A DNA stretch of 64,000 nucleotides from Polyangiaceae bacterium (GCA_025936045.1 JAICUB010000022.1:48478-112477), one strand, 5' to 3'; shown: positions 50,275 to 60,505, counted from the stretch's first letter. Made by a program: numbers and translations. Notes: generated from the letters alone by a model not told the origin.

Positions 50275-51147
50275 TCAGGGTTGGTACCAGCCGCCGCAAT
50301 ACGTGTGAAGGTGCATATCCGTCGAGGTGTTCACGCTCGTCCGCGCGGGGTCGTCGTAGCAGCCCCACCACGGACAGTACGCCGTCCAAGAGTAGCTTCG
50401 CCACGTTGCTTCGGGCACGTTCCAGTCCCCGCCGGCCGAGCCAATCGCGACGTGGAACGTGCTCGTGCCGCTCGCTGAGCAAACCATGCCCACGTAGGCT
50501 TGGACGTCGTTTCCGCTATTTTCCCACGTGGCGCCGTAGTTAAATAGAAACCAACTATAATCCTCGGGGTTTTGGCACTGTGAGAACGTCGACAGCCAGT
50601 CGTAATCGCAGCAGCCGTTGTTGCACCCGTCCAAGGAGCGAGCACTGATCTGAGGGGCTTGAACCTCGGGCAACGCGGACAGGCTGACCGCCCCTCTGGA
50701 AGGCGCCACGTCCTTGATCGGCTCTGAATGCGGCGTGCCCGACTGACTGAGGAGCCGTTCCTGCAGCTGCTGGAGCGCAGCGGGCACCGGCGCGCCATCT
50801 GCGATCTTGGTCCACGTCGGGACGAGCTCTTCCGGCGAAATCTTCTGGTTACCGGTGACGACCGGCGCCGTGTAAGCCGCCCCGCTTTCCATGACGAGCC
50901 CCGCGGTCCCGAAATCGTAGAACTCGACGGTGTTGCCGTTCTTCAGCGTCAGCGACGCCACGGGTGTCGGAGTCTTGGATACGTCGGCGGGCCCCGCCGC
51001 GTCGGAGGGAGCCTGTGCGGCCAGCGTCCCATCGTCTTTGCCCGGACCCCCGACATCTGGACTCCCAGAACACGCGGACGCGGCTACCGACAGCGCCATT
51101 AGCCACGATGCCCTTAGATTGCCCCTTTGTTTCCCAATTGAATGCAT
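50275..51147 (-). CDS. Secreted lipoprotein with Cys/Trp-rich C-terminal domain
   Basis: 290 residues from ATG 51147, preceded by GGGAGG at 7 nt. Signal peptide ending ALSVAASAC|SGSP. A middle region (SLTLKNGNTVEFYDFGTAGLVMESG and a helix PAALQQLQERLLSQSG) leads to a 110-residue Cys/Trp/Tyr-rich end: LDGCNNGCCDYDWLSTF, DYSWFLFNYGATWENSG, AYCPWWGCYDDPAR and TYCGGWYQP. No family recognised. It shares the general plan of its convergent neighbour at 49570 (lipobox, helical middle, Cys/aromatic end), though no clear alignment is visible by eye. Confidence 0.75.
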   Translation of the reverse strand: MHSIGKQRGNLRASWLMALSVAASACSGSPDVGGPGKDDGTLAAQAPSDAAGPADVSKTPTPVASLTLKNGNTVEFYDFGTAGLVMESGAAYTAPVVTGNQKISPEELVPTWTKIADGAPVPAALQQLQERLLSQSGTPHSEPIKDVAPSRGAVSLSALPEVQAPQISARSLDGCNNGCCDYDWLSTFSQCQNPEDYSWFLFNYGATWENSGNDVQAYVGMVCSASGTSTFHVAIGSAGGDWNVPEATWRSYSWTAYCPWWGCYDDPARTSVNTSTDMHLHTYCGGWYQP

Positions 51148-51359
51148 GAACGGCCTCCCTTTCGAAGCACGAATGCGAACGAGAACGGAATGCAAAAGCA
51201 AACCGCCCGACTGTGCGATGACGCCTGCTGATCTAGGCCGTCAGTGGACTGGGCACCATCAAAAAAGTGTTTACGAGCAAGCGTAAACGCGCGACCGCAA
51301 CGAGGCGGCACGGCGGAGCTCGGAGCTCTACTCGGCCGCGGGATGCGACGTCGCGGCGG

Positions 51360-51908
51360 TCAAGCGAAGGTCGAGGGTAACTCGAACGGCGTGCCTTCGC
51401 TCCGAGGCAGAGGGATATCGGAGGAGTCGGCACGAAGAGCGATGGGACGCGTCTCCTCGATCGCGGCGGACATCCGGCCTTCCCGAACGAGCGCAGCATC
51501 GGCGCGGCGAACCAACATTTCGTTCGGTCGAGCGAAAGGAGCCCTGCGCCGGAGTGCGACCGCTATGGTCTTCTCGTCCGCTCGCGGATTGAGCGCACAC
51601 GCCGTGACGAAGGCAGCCGCGGTGGATCGACCGACGCCCGCCCGGCAGTGAATCAGGAGGGGAGCGGCGCGGCTCCACTCCCCAACGAAGGCCAATAGCT
51701 CGCGAATGTCCTGCGCTGTCGGTATTTCCTCGTCCCACGTCGCGACTTCCACGTCGTGAAAACTGAGCCGAAGGTGCCTGCCGGCATATTCGAGCCCGAC
51801 ATAAGGGGATGGGAAATCCGGATCCAGCAAGCTGACGATGCGCTCGGGCGCTCTGGCGGCGACGATGCCTCGAACCTTGGAAAGTGGACACACCAAGATT
51901 GTCATCAT
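51360..51908 (-). CDS. Dual-specificity/tyrosine protein phosphatase-like protein
   Basis: 182 residues from the first of two ATGs (51908, 51905), with GGAGC just upstream. The phosphatase P-loop HCRAGVGRST matches HCx5R(S/T) exactly, and the general-acid Asp would be in the loop LRLSFHDVEVATWDEE. The size and WSRAAPLLIHC context fit the DSP/PTP-like group found in bacteria near predicted cell-division or envelope genes. A longer upstream frame to 52037 has no ribosome binding site. It could act on phosphotyrosine, phosphoserine or a phosphoinositide. Confidence 0.85.
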   Translation of the reverse strand: MMTILVCPLSKVRGIVAARAPERIVSLLDPDFPSPYVGLEYAGRHLRLSFHDVEVATWDEEIPTAQDIRELLAFVGEWSRAAPLLIHCRAGVGRSTAAAFVTACALNPRADEKTIAVALRRRAPFARPNEMLVRRADAALVREGRMSAAIEETRPIALRADSSDIPLPRSEGTPFELPSTFA

Positions 51909-52061
51909 GCTCCAGACGAGGTGCCGGCCGTCGGCGCCCGGCTCGTATGCCTCGAGGGCATATAGCCAAAGGCCATGTCGGGCAAGCCCCGCGCTAACGC
52001 GACGATGGACGTCTGGCGCAGGCGATCGGCGAAACATCTGCGCCGAGCTCGAGTCGCTCTT

Positions 52062-53147
52062 TCAGTCGAGCCCGCGAATGAGCGTCAGCGATGGTGCGTA
52101 AGTCCAGCCGCTGTCGATGACGGCTTCGACGAGGGGGTTCCGCATCTCGCTCGGCGTGAAGCGGTAACGGTACGCTTCGACCAGGCGAAAGCGGCCATCC
52201 CGGAAACCGAGCCCGACGCCCGCACCGGCGTCGTATGCGAAGAAGCTCATCCCGCGCCACCACGACACACTCGCGAAGAGGCCGCTGAACCCGGCCCCGG
52301 CCGAGAGCGACCGCGTCGTCTCGACCACGGAGACGCGCTTTCGGCTTTCATCGAGGCGGAGGGTCAGCGTATCGGTTTCCTTTCGTCGCCCGGCTCCCTG
52401 CGCGAGCACCCAGCGCGCGTCGAGGTAAGTCCACTCGGCGCGGTAGACGTCAGTACGACGTTGCTCGACGTGCCAGGGCAAGCCGAGCTCGTTGAGCTCG
52501 AGCAGCCGCGCCCCGAGCGCGTCGCCGCCGAGCGCGGGTGTTCCCGGCGGCGGATCGATGCGCGCCGCCCACGACGCCGCCTTCAGCATGAACGACGCGA
52601 TGAACAGTGCGTAAATCCCGATGCCAAGCAGCACGCCGCCGAGGTGCTGGTCGAAGAGGTCGAAGAGCGGATCGATGCCCGCTTTCGTCACGACGGCGAG
52701 GCTCGCGAGCCGACGGTCGACGGCCGCGCGATCGGGCGCTTCGACACCTACGGCGACGCGATCGATGCGCAACCACGCGCAGGCTCTACCGGTGGTTGCG
52801 TTGTAATAGCGGGCCAGCACGACCTTGCCGTTGGTCTGGCTGAAGGATCGCGTGGGAGTCTTGCGCAAGATATCCTCGACGGCCGTCTGCGCCGCCTGGC
52901 TCGACGAGCGGACGAGCACGTTCACTTCAGAACCGTCGTCGAAGCGCTCCAGCGACGAACCGCTTGCAGGCAAAGCGTCCTCGTGAACGACATAGGGTGC
53001 CGGCGCGAGCAAGAGGTCGAGCCCGAGGAGCGCGAAGGGCAGAAGGAACAAACCGAACGTGACCACGAAGTAGGTCACGACCCGCCCCATTCGCGGGCCG
53101 AGGTCCGCGCGCGCGACAAGTCCTGCCTCTTCCACTCCGCTGCTCAT
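52062..53147 (-). CDS. Membrane protein of unknown function
   Basis: 361 residues from ATG 53147 (MSSGVEEAGLVAR). Transmembrane segment at about 20-42 (VVTYFVVTFGLFLLPFALLGLDLL), a large extracytoplasmic region (residues 45-165), a second hydrophobic stretch (LGGVLLGIGIYALFIASFML) and a soluble C-terminal 170 residues with beta strands (TYLDARWVLAQGAGRRKETDTLTLRLD). No named family recognised. It stands between the phosphatase gene and the GIY-YIG gene, with ordinary spacing. Confidence 0.7.
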   Translation of the reverse strand: MSSGVEEAGLVARADLGPRMGRVVTYFVVTFGLFLLPFALLGLDLLLAPAPYVVHEDALPASGSSLERFDDGSEVNVLVRSSSQAAQTAVEDILRKTPTRSFSQTNGKVVLARYYNATTGRACAWLRIDRVAVGVEAPDRAAVDRRLASLAVVTKAGIDPLFDLFDQHLGGVLLGIGIYALFIASFMLKAASWAARIDPPPGTPALGGDALGARLLELNELGLPWHVEQRRTDVYRAEWTYLDARWVLAQGAGRRKETDTLTLRLDESRKRVSVVETTRSLSAGAGFSGLFASVSWWRGMSFFAYDAGAGVGLGFRDGRFRLVEAYRYRFTPSEMRNPLVEAVIDSGWTYAPSLTLIRGLD

Positions 53148-53373
53148 CCCGTGAACCGGTAGTCTATCAGCTGGGATGGCGGGTCGGGATGCTCTGGGCG
53201 CGCCAGGCGCGCCAGAGCGCACGGACGACGTGAAGCGTGCCGAGCGCACCGAGGTCGTGCGGCAATGCTTTTCAGCCTTTGCCGTCAGGCGGGCCGCGGC
53301 GGCAGCCCCAAGAAGCGCCGATTCGCTCGAGCTTTGCCGACACGTTCGTCGGGCTCGTGCCACGGTACGCGCC

Positions 53374-53688
53374 GTGAGCGACCGAAAGCTCTGGTACGTC
53401 TATTTGGCACGCTGCGCCGACGACACGCTTTACTGCGGAATCGCGCGGGACGTGAGCGCTCGGATCCGCGCGCACGACGGCGGCAAGGGCGCCCGTTACA
53501 CGCGCGGGCGCGGACCGCTCGAGGTGCTGCTCACACGGCGCTGCCGTGACCACGGCCTTGCGCTTCGTCTCGAGCGCGCGGTCAAGCGCCTGACGCGCAG
53601 CGAGAAGCTCGAGCTCGTAGGCAGGCCCGCCGCGCTCGCTCGCATCGTCCGGCAACAACGTAAATCCCACCGAAAGACCCCGCGCTGA
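53374..53688 (+). CDS. GIY-YIG nuclease superfamily protein, UPF0213 (YhbQ) type
   Basis: 104 residues from GTG 53374. The whole protein is a single GIY-YIG domain: [40 protein letters not shown] with the catalytic Arg, and the Glu in [16 protein letters not shown]. YhbQ-type proteins are small, stand-alone and have nuclease activity on branched or single-strand DNA in some species. The frame extends upstream to 53176 but that part is low complexity. It is followed by the CE1-like esterase 61 nt later. Confidence 0.88.
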   Translation: MSDRKLWYVYLARCADDTLYCGIARDVSARIRAHDGGKGARYTRGRGPLEVLLTRRCRDHGLALRLERAVKRLTRSEKLELVGRPAALARIVRQQRKSHRKTPR

Positions 53689-53749
53689 TCGAACCCGCTC
53701 CCCCTGGCGCGGCGGTGACGGATGCGCAAACCTCGGGGCACTGCCCGCC

Positions 53750-55282
53750 ATGCAACGCAAAAGCACACTGCCCCGGTCTTGGATTGCTCATGCGAGCCTC
53801 GGGCTGGCGTGCTTCACCGTCGGATTTGCCTGCGAGGCGAGCGCGCAGGCCGCCGCGCTGCAGAAGGTGAACCAAAGCGATTGGTGGGCGGGCGTCACGG
53901 GGCTGCCGAGCTACGTGAACATGTACGCGTATGTCCCCGACAAACCGGCCGCCAAGCCGCCGATCGTCGTGGCTCCCCATCACTGTCAAGGGACGGCGCA
54001 GAGCAGCTATAGCGAGATGGCGACGCTAGTCTCGATCGCAGACAAAACCGGCTTCATCATCATCTTTCCCGAAGCGACCGGCGAAAACTGCTGGGACGCA
54101 GGTTCGACCCGCTCGCTCAAGCACGGAGGCGGCGGCGACACGGGAGCCGTGGTGCAGATGGTGAAGTACACGCTCTCCAAGTACAGCGGAGACGCCGCAC
54201 GCGTGTACACGGTGGGCGGCTCCTCCGGCGGCATCATGACCGAGGCGTTGCTCGGCGTTTATCCCGACGTGTTCATGGCGGGGGTCTCGTTGATGGGGGT
54301 GCCGTGCGGTTGCTGGGGGGATCAGTACAACGACACGACGGGCACGGGGTCGACGGCGCAATGGAGCGGCACTTGCGCGGGCGGCAGCGTCACGAAGACG
54401 GGGCAAGCCTGGGGTGATCTCGTTCGCTCTTATTATCCTGAGTACATGGGGCACCGGCCCCGGCTGCAGCATTGGCACGGCACGGCGGACACGACCCTGA
54501 ACTTCAAGAATCTTGCCGAGGACGTGAAGGAGTGGACGAACCTCCTCGGGCTCAGTGAGACGCCGACGGGTAGCGACACGCCGAAAAGCGGCACGAGCCA
54601 CCAGTTCTGGAAGAACGCCTGCGGGTACACGGTCTACGAGACGTTCGCGCTCTCGGGGGTCGCACACGCGGTGCCGTTCGACGGCAACGCCGTCGCGGCC
54701 TACTTCGGTCTCGACACTGCCACGACGGTCGATCCCGAAGCGGCGGCGTGCGGCAACGCGACTGGCGGAATGGGCAGCGGTGGCAGCGCAGGGCTCGGCG
54801 GACGCGGTGGCGGCGGCGCGGGCGGAGTGGTCGCGGGAGCTGGGCAAGGAGGCATGAGCCCTGGAGGCGCAGCAGGCGTGACCGGCGCTGCTGGTGCGAC
54901 CGCCGTGAGCGGCGGGGCCGGAGGCGAGAGCGGCGGCGCGCCCGCTCAAGGCGGTCGGAGTTCGGGCGGCAGTGCGGGGAGCGTCGACGGCGGGCGGCCG
55001 CCGAACGGCGGGGCCGGCATCCTCGCTGCGAGCGGCTCGAGTCAGGCGGGGGCGCTCACTTCGAGTGGCGGCGGGGGGAGCGCGGGTCGGCTGAGTGCGG
55101 GCGGCGGCGTGAGCACGGGCAACGCTGGTGGTGCGCAGAAGACGAGCGGTAACGACGCCGGCTGCGGCTGCCGCGTGTCGAGGTCTGCACGCGGCAGCGC
55201 GCTCGGGTCCGCGGCGCTGTTGCTCGTTGCGCTCGGCTTCGCACGCCGGCGTCGCGCCCGAGCTCCCTACTTTCGGTCGTAG
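53750..55282 (+). CDS. CE1-like esterase / PHB depolymerase family with MYXO-CTERM tail
   Basis: 510 residues. Signal peptide [20 protein letters not shown], catalytic domain to about residue 330 with nucleophile GGSSGGIM, acid Asp in [10 protein letters not shown] and base His in [23 protein letters not shown] provides the oxyanion loop. Family members deacetylate xylan or feruloylated polymers or cleave PHB. A 140-residue Gly-rich linker then leads to [13 protein letters not shown], a transmembrane helix ([15 protein letters not shown]) and RRRRAR, the MYXO-CTERM sorting pattern. Its 3' end overlaps the convergent DUF3237 gene by 16 nt. Confidence 0.88.
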   Translation: MQRKSTLPRSWIAHASLGLACFTVGFACEASAQAAALQKVNQSDWWAGVTGLPSYVNMYAYVPDKPAAKPPIVVAPHHCQGTAQSSYSEMATLVSIADKTGFIIIFPEATGENCWDAGSTRSLKHGGGGDTGAVVQMVKYTLSKYSGDAARVYTVGGSSGGIMTEALLGVYPDVFMAGVSLMGVPCGCWGDQYNDTTGTGSTAQWSGTCAGGSVTKTGQAWGDLVRSYYPEYMGHRPRLQHWHGTADTTLNFKNLAEDVKEWTNLLGLSETPTGSDTPKSGTSHQFWKNACGYTVYETFALSGVAHAVPFDGNAVAAYFGLDTATTVDPEAAACGNATGGMGSGGSAGLGGRGGGGAGGVVAGAGQGGMSPGGAAGVTGAAGATAVSGGAGGESGGAPAQGGRSSGGSAGSVDGGRPPNGGAGILAASGSSQAGALTSSGGGGSAGRLSAGGGVSTGNAGGAQKTSGNDAGCGCRVSRSARGSALGSAALLLVALGFARRRRARAPYFRS

Positions 55283-56685
55283 AAGGTGATGCTCACACCG
55301 CCGTTGCCGGCGCCGGGCTGGGAGCTCAGGTAGGCCTCCGTGTTCAGGAACGCGAACTGACCGTCGACCGGCGCCTCGAACCAGGGGATGAGGCTGCCGC
55401 TCGGTCCGCAATTCCTCACCACGATGAGCTCACCGTCGTCGGGAGCGAGCGTGTACCAGGCGTCGAATGAGCCGTTGAGCTGATAGTCCGCGCCGCCGTC
55501 GAGGATCTTGCCCGCGACCTTGCCGGTGGTCGTCCCGCCCGTGATGGGAATGATGTTGCGAGAGCCGTTCTTCGCGTTATTGATCGAGTACGAGCTGCCG
55601 AGCGTCACATTCTCCGTGAATACCTGCGAGCCTTGGTTGCCCTTGGTCATGTTGCAGTCGTACGGCTGTGGCGGCACCCCTTGCGGCTTGGTAATCGTGA
55701 CGACCGGAGTGCCCGCCGTGACGCCGGACACGTCGTAGACGTCGAGCTTCATCGACGTGGTCGTGAGCGTGCGCGTCGCGACCCACTTGCCTGTGTTGAG
55801 AAAGGCGTTATTGCCGCTCGTGGGAGCCTCGAAGTCGGGGATGATGCGAGCCCCCGAGTCCTTGTCGGCGGCGACGCCGCAGTTCCGCAGGTAGATGCGG
55901 CCGGCGCTCGTATCCAACACGTTGATCCCCTGATATTCGACGACACCGTTGTCGAGAGTGAGCTCGTATTCGAGACCCCCGGTGACGACGGTGCCCTGAA
56001 GTCGGTCGCCGCTGATCGTTCCGCCGCTCACCTCGAGCAGGCGTCTATCTCCGTAGGGTGTCTTACCTACTTCGTGCTGCGCTTTGATGTCGAGCGTGAT
56101 GGTGAAGGCAAGCTTGCCGCTCGTCGGCGGCGGGATGCCTGCCTTCATGCCGCACGCCCAACCCGGGTCGGGGACGATGGTCGCGTCGGTCGTGTCGCCT
56201 GCGCCTGCGCCTGCGCCTGCGCCTGCGGCTGCGCTCGAGCCGCCTGAGCCTGCGACGCCTGCTCCCGCCGCGCCGCCGCGTTCTGCAGTGCCCGCCGTAC
56301 CAGCATTCGAGGAGCCTCCCGCTCCCGCCATCGCACGCCCGCCGCCTTGAGGAGCTCCGCTCGTGCCGGCGGCGGGCGCGCCGCCTGCGCCCTGGCCGGC
56401 CGTCGTGCTTCCGCCCGCGGAAGGCGTGCCGCCCGTGGAAGTGTTGCCGCTCGCGCTCGTGCCCCCGCTTCCGCTCCGTCCGATCGCGCCGGTTCCACCC
56501 GAAGCCGTGGCGCCGGCACTGGCTGGTGCGCCGCCCGCGGCGACCTGTCCACCGACGCTCGCTCCGCCGCTCCCCGGCGGGTTCGGGCTCGCGTCATCAG
56601 AGGAGCAGGCAGAGAGTACGAGCAGCAGCCCGATGCCGCCGCAACGATGTTGCCAGGCTCCAAACCTCGGATCACGCGTTTGCAT
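55267..56685 (-). CDS. Secreted lipoprotein with tandem DUF3237-like domains
   Basis: 472 residues from ATG 56685 ([15 protein letters not shown] 56694 is an alternative). Lipobox [12 protein letters not shown], Gly/Ala-rich linker of 140 residues, then two repeats of a DUF3237-type beta-barrel: [27 protein letters not shown] and [31 protein letters not shown], each followed by a RNCG-bearing strand. DUF3237 proteins are small cytosolic barrels in most organisms; a secreted tandem form on a lipoprotein is uncommon. Function is unknown. Convergent with the CE1-like esterase. Confidence 0.82.
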   Translation of the reverse strand: MQTRDPRFGAWQHRCGGIGLLLVLSACSSDDASPNPPGSGGASVGGQVAAGGAPASAGATASGGTGAIGRSGSGGTSASGNTSTGGTPSAGGSTTAGQGAGGAPAAGTSGAPQGGGRAMAGAGGSSNAGTAGTAERGGAAGAGVAGSGGSSAAAGAGAGAGAGDTTDATIVPDPGWACGMKAGIPPPTSGKLAFTITLDIKAQHEVGKTPYGDRRLLEVSGGTISGDRLQGTVVTGGLEYELTLDNGVVEYQGINVLDTSAGRIYLRNCGVAADKDSGARIIPDFEAPTSGNNAFLNTGKWVATRTLTTTSMKLDVYDVSGVTAGTPVVTITKPQGVPPQPYDCNMTKGNQGSQVFTENVTLGSSYSINNAKNGSRNIIPITGGTTTGKVAGKILDGGADYQLNGSFDAWYTLAPDDGELIVVRNCGPSGSLIPWFEAPVDGQFAFLNTEAYLSSQPGAGNGGVSITFYDRK

Positions 56686-56823
56686 CAGAATCACTTCTCA
56701 CGCCGCGCCGGGCGCATGGCTCCGCGTTGCTGACTCACGCACGCTTGGAGATCTGATGACTAAGCTCCGCTGCGAGGTCAGACAATAGGCACACATGCCT
56801 ATGTTGGCGCGTAACTCCGGCGC

Positions 56824-56854
56824 CTCCGGCGCCACTTGCACCGTGGCGCCGGAG
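56824..56854. terminator. Terminator hairpin
   Basis: Perfect 12-bp inverted repeat CTCCGGCGCCAC/GTGGCGCCGGAG with a 7-nt loop, followed on the plus strand by CTTTTC. It lies 25 nt past the stop of the heparinase-like gene (minus strand) and before the DUF3237 lipoprotein gene, so it most likely terminates the lyase transcript; the T-run faces the other way. Confidence 0.6.
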
Positions 56855-56878
56855 CTTTTCAGCAGCACGGTGCTCTGC

Positions 56879-59866
56879 TCACTGGTAGGTGAGCGTGAGC
56901 GTCGGGCGCTTCGTCGTGTCGCTGACTTCGCTCGAGTAGATGCGGAGTATCTTCCCGGTGTCGCTATTGGCGAGGACGAGCCCCTGATTGGTCGAGGCGT
57001 CCCGAATCCAGGCCTGGACGCCGGCTGCGTCGAGGGTCACGGAGCGACGCTGATAGCCGCTCGCGTCGATGTCCGCAAATGAGAAAGCCGGGCCGTGCTC
57101 GTCGCCCGAGCCGATGCCGGGAACACTCCAATTCGAGCCGACGCCGCCGCCAGTCCAGCCGAAACCCTTGGCCGAATCACTCCACGGTGTAGTGAGGAAG
57201 TTTCCTACGAGCACTTGCGGATTGACCCAGCTCTCGAACGTCATGTCGAGCTTCGCGGATAGGACGCTCGCGCTCGTCGGGATCTGGGAAAGATCGAAGC
57301 GGATGAGCGCCTTGGCCGTGTAGTCGAGCGTGTACGTGTAGAGCACGTCGTTGTCGATGTAGGTCGTGCCGAGCGGATTACTCGCAGCCGAATAGTCGAG
57401 GTTCGCGATACTCGCGTCGGTCGCTCCGGCGTAGCCGTCGACCCCTTGCGTCAGGGTCACCGTCGTCGCCGCGGCGGGTGCGGGTGCGGGTGCGGGAGTC
57501 GGCGCAGGCGTCGGCGCGGGCGCCGGCGTGGGAGTCGGCGCGGGCGTGGGAGTCGGCGTCGGTGCTGGTGTCGTCTGCGACGGGGCCGAGGCCGTGACGA
57601 CACCAGTGGCGCTGACCGAGAAGCTCAGCGTCTTTGCCGCCGACGCGAGGAACGCGCCGCCCGGGCTCACTCGAATGCGCATTTTTCCGCCGGAAACCGT
57701 AGCCGTGATCGAGTAGCCGCTGCTCGAAGGCTCGATGTCTACGAGCACGTGATCGGCGGCGGCCGCCGAGACCGTGTAGTCGGCGCTGGTCACGGTGGCC
57801 GTGGCGGATTGATCGGCCGAGAACAGCACGACCTGGCTCTGCGGCGCCGAGAGCTCGACGCCGATGAGATTGCCGGCGGCGACATTGCCGTCCGACGCCG
57901 ACAGCCGCACCTGCTCACCGGTCGTCGAGCCCGCCGTGATCACGCTCAGCCACTGCTGAGCTGCGGCGCGCGCGGGCGCGTGTACTTCCAGGCGCGACGC
58001 CGAAGCCGGCAGGCTGGTCGTGCTCACGCTGGCGTTCTCGGGCAAGAGCGAGCGAATGCTGCCCACGGTGTTCGAGCCGACCACGACGTCGTAGCGACGC
58101 TGGCTGCCGTCCGCGGTTGCGACTTGCGTCGGGGCCACCGGCGTGTGGAAGGCGAGCCATTGATCCGCACTGCTCTTGGCGACGGTCGTGCGATCGAACA
58201 GCACGAACGTGCCGGGGCGCGCGTACACCAAATCACGCGTGAACTGCGTCACCGGACGGCTGCCGGAGGTCCCGTACTGATCGGAGAGCTCGACGCCGCG
58301 CGCATGCACGAAGCTCGCCTCCGCCTCGTAGGCCTCGATGTGCGCCTGTGAGTCCGCGGGGCCCGCGCTATTTTGGCCGGGATTGTACGGGTTCGAGGCG
58401 TCGTCGACGAAGAACGTGTTGTACAGCCGGCGCTGCTTCTGGCCGTAGCTATCGTCGTAGACGAGGTCCTCACCGGCCGTGCCGTCGTTTTGGGGCAGCC
58501 AACCCGTGGGATTGATCAAGAGCGGCTGACCACCGACGACGACACTCAAGCTGCCCGCGTCGAAGAGCTCCTCGCCCGAGTCGGCGGCGTCGATGTAGGA
58601 ACCTCCGGAAAAAGCGCCCCAGACGGCGCTCTTGTCCCAACTGGAACGCACCGCCACGTGGGCCGGGCCGGCGGCAAAGTGCGAGAGAGGCGAGCTCGCG
58701 TAGCCCGCAGTGCCTGCGCCCGGGTCACCGTACAAGAACTGGGACCACGGGGCGCGGTCGTCACCAGCGGCAGCGGCCACGTCCGCAGCGAAGGTCCGCA
58801 CGCTCTTGGAAGTATCGTCTCCGACCGCCTCGAGCATGGTGGCAAGTCCCGTCAAGAGCTCGGTCGACGGCCGGATGTTCGTGCCGGAGCGGATCGTCCC
58901 CTGATCGTCCATCTGCGCGAGCGACGGCCACGCGAAGTTCATGGCGTACAGGGCCTCGTCGTGAGCGAACGGCAACTCCGTCCACCAATCGAGCCCCGTG
59001 GCGGTCTTGGTGGCCCACAGCGCCTCCGCCATGGAGAGCACCGCCTTCTTGCCGTAACCCCAGCCTTCGGGCCAGCCCCCGCCCGCCATCTGGTTCGAGA
59101 ACGCCGGCTGAACCAGCGTGCCCCACATGCGCGTGACGACGTCGTTCCAGTAGCCGGCGGCCTTGGGGTTGTCGCCGTCGGTCGCGAGCGCCGCGGTGGT
59201 CTTCGCCAGGAAATAGCCCGCGAAGTAGTTGCCGATAGGATCGTCGTGGATGAAGCCGCTCTGGTCGTACCAATCGATCCACGTATCGATCGACGTGACG
59301 ACGTTGGCTTTCGTGGACGCAGGAAGCGCGGGGTAGAGCCAATCGAAGCCGAAAGCCATGCCCACGACGTAATTTCTGATGCCGTAGCCGGAGTCGGTCG
59401 AGGGGGCTTCGCCGCCGGCGCTCGGCGGCGTGCTCATCGCGTCGAGCAGGCGAGCGCCTGCGGCCCCGTAACGCGATTGTGCGTCGGTGTCGCTCGTGCT
59501 CCGGTAGCACAGACCGAGCGCCCGAATGGCAGGCACGTAGTCTTCCCCTTGATAGCCGGACCCGACGTTCGGGAAGTCGGGATAGGCACTGCCGCTGGGG
59601 GCGTACATCGTGCCGTTCACGTAGCCGTCGCACTTTGCCTTCAAGGCTGTCCAGGTCGCGTCCCCCGCGCTAACTCGGGCTTTCAGCCGAGAAAGCGTCG
59701 TGTCCGACAAGATGAGCCGCGCCTCCGGTCGCGCCGATAACTCCTGAGAGTTGCTTTCGGCGACCACGGAGTCGTTCTTGTCGCTCGGTGCACCGGAGCA
59801 ACCGAGTCCCACGCCGGCGAATCCGATCAACGCTGTCCAGGTACGTGCTTGAAGGTTCCTTCGCAT
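56879..59866 (-). CDS. Heparinase II/III-like polysaccharide lyase with DNRLRE-type C-terminal domain
   Basis: 995 residues from ATG 59866, with GAGGAG at 5 nt. Lipobox GVGLGC|SGAP. An alpha-toroid (residues 60-370, with RLILSDTTLSRLKARV and IGNYFAGYFLAKTTAAL) is followed by a beta-sandwich with ADSGEELFDAGSLSVVVGG and FTRDLVYARPGTFVLFDRT typical of the Hepar_II_III lyases that cut uronic acid polymers. A proline-alanine-threonine repeat linker (residues 760-810, encoded by a GC-rich tandem run at 57476-57570) joins it to a DNRLRE domain ending LRIYSSEVSDTTKRPTLTLTYQ. Substrate may be alginate, heparin-like or pectic polymers. Confidence 0.88.
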   Translation of the reverse strand: MRRNLQARTWTALIGFAGVGLGCSGAPSDKNDSVVAESNSQELSARPEARLILSDTTLSRLKARVSAGDATWTALKAKCDGYVNGTMYAPSGSAYPDFPNVGSGYQGEDYVPAIRALGLCYRSTSDTDAQSRYGAAGARLLDAMSTPPSAGGEAPSTDSGYGIRNYVVGMAFGFDWLYPALPASTKANVVTSIDTWIDWYDQSGFIHDDPIGNYFAGYFLAKTTAALATDGDNPKAAGYWNDVVTRMWGTLVQPAFSNQMAGGGWPEGWGYGKKAVLSMAEALWATKTATGLDWWTELPFAHDEALYAMNFAWPSLAQMDDQGTIRSGTNIRPSTELLTGLATMLEAVGDDTSKSVRTFAADVAAAAGDDRAPWSQFLYGDPGAGTAGYASSPLSHFAAGPAHVAVRSSWDKSAVWGAFSGGSYIDAADSGEELFDAGSLSVVVGGQPLLINPTGWLPQNDGTAGEDLVYDDSYGQKQRRLYNTFFVDDASNPYNPGQNSAGPADSQAHIEAYEAEASFVHARGVELSDQYGTSGSRPVTQFTRDLVYARPGTFVLFDRTTVAKSSADQWLAFHTPVAPTQVATADGSQRRYDVVVGSNTVGSIRSLLPENASVSTTSLPASASRLEVHAPARAAAQQWLSVITAGSTTGEQVRLSASDGNVAAGNLIGVELSAPQSQVVLFSADQSATATVTSADYTVSAAAADHVLVDIEPSSSGYSITATVSGGKMRIRVSPGGAFLASAAKTLSFSVSATGVVTASAPSQTTPAPTPTPTPAPTPTPAPAPTPAPTPAPAPAPAAATTVTLTQGVDGYAGATDASIANLDYSAASNPLGTTYIDNDVLYTYTLDYTAKALIRFDLSQIPTSASVLSAKLDMTFESWVNPQVLVGNFLTTPWSDSAKGFGWTGGGVGSNWSVPGIGSGDEHGPAFSFADIDASGYQRRSVTLDAAGVQAWIRDASTNQGLVLANSDTGKILRIYSSEVSDTTKRPTLTLTYQ

Positions 59867-60505
59867 CACTACTCCTCGAAAAAAGCGCACACGAATGCCG
59901 CTGCGGACACCTCGTCCGCACGACCGACCCGCGGGTCACCGTCGCCCTACGCGCTCGAGCCGAGCGAGTTAAGGCGCGGAGCCCTGCGCATTTTTGCCAC
60001 GACGCAGCGTCATGCGCAGACCTCCACCTGCTCCGAAATCGAAGCGCAAAGCCGTCAGTCCGGCAGCTGGAGGTCGGGCCAAACTAGCGGCGTGCGCGAT
60101 TCGATCAAGGCAAATTCGCACGCGGCAGCTTGACGCACCGTGGCTTTTTTCCCTAGTTCGTACAATCCGCCGATGCGCGTGAGCGCGCTGCACTGAACGC
60201 GTTAAGCCATCGGTTTTGCGTACTTGGAGCGTGCAGCGCCGTCGCGGATTGTTCGTCTCCACCCTGCGAACGAGCGTCGGTCATAATTCGGTCAGCGGCG
60301 CGCACACCGGGTGCGTCATTATTGCGATGCAAGACCCTTGCGTGAACACGCGCGTGCGAGCGCCGTTGTACGCGGTCTGAGGGATTTAGTGAGCGCGCGC
60401 CAAGGGTCCATTCGACGCGCGCCTGTCCGGAGCTTCCGCGGCGGCGTTACAGTCGAGGGCCGCGAACCCGCGCGCCTCGCCCTTCACTGCCCCAAGGAGC
60501 CCTGC
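59867..60505. other. Intergenic region upstream of zwf
   Basis: About 640 bp between the divergent lyase gene and zwf. It contains a short A/T-enriched patch near 60130-60166 (TTGACG ... TACAAT, but 25 nt apart, so not a canonical pair). The zwf frame is open back to 60311, but with GC-rich low-information translation. I see no small gene or RNA. Confidence 0.35.

Noticed and set aside
60130..60166. Promoter-like TTGACG and TACAAT upstream of zwf.
   Set aside because: They are 25 nt apart, far from the 16-18 nt required, so I list the region only as intergenic.
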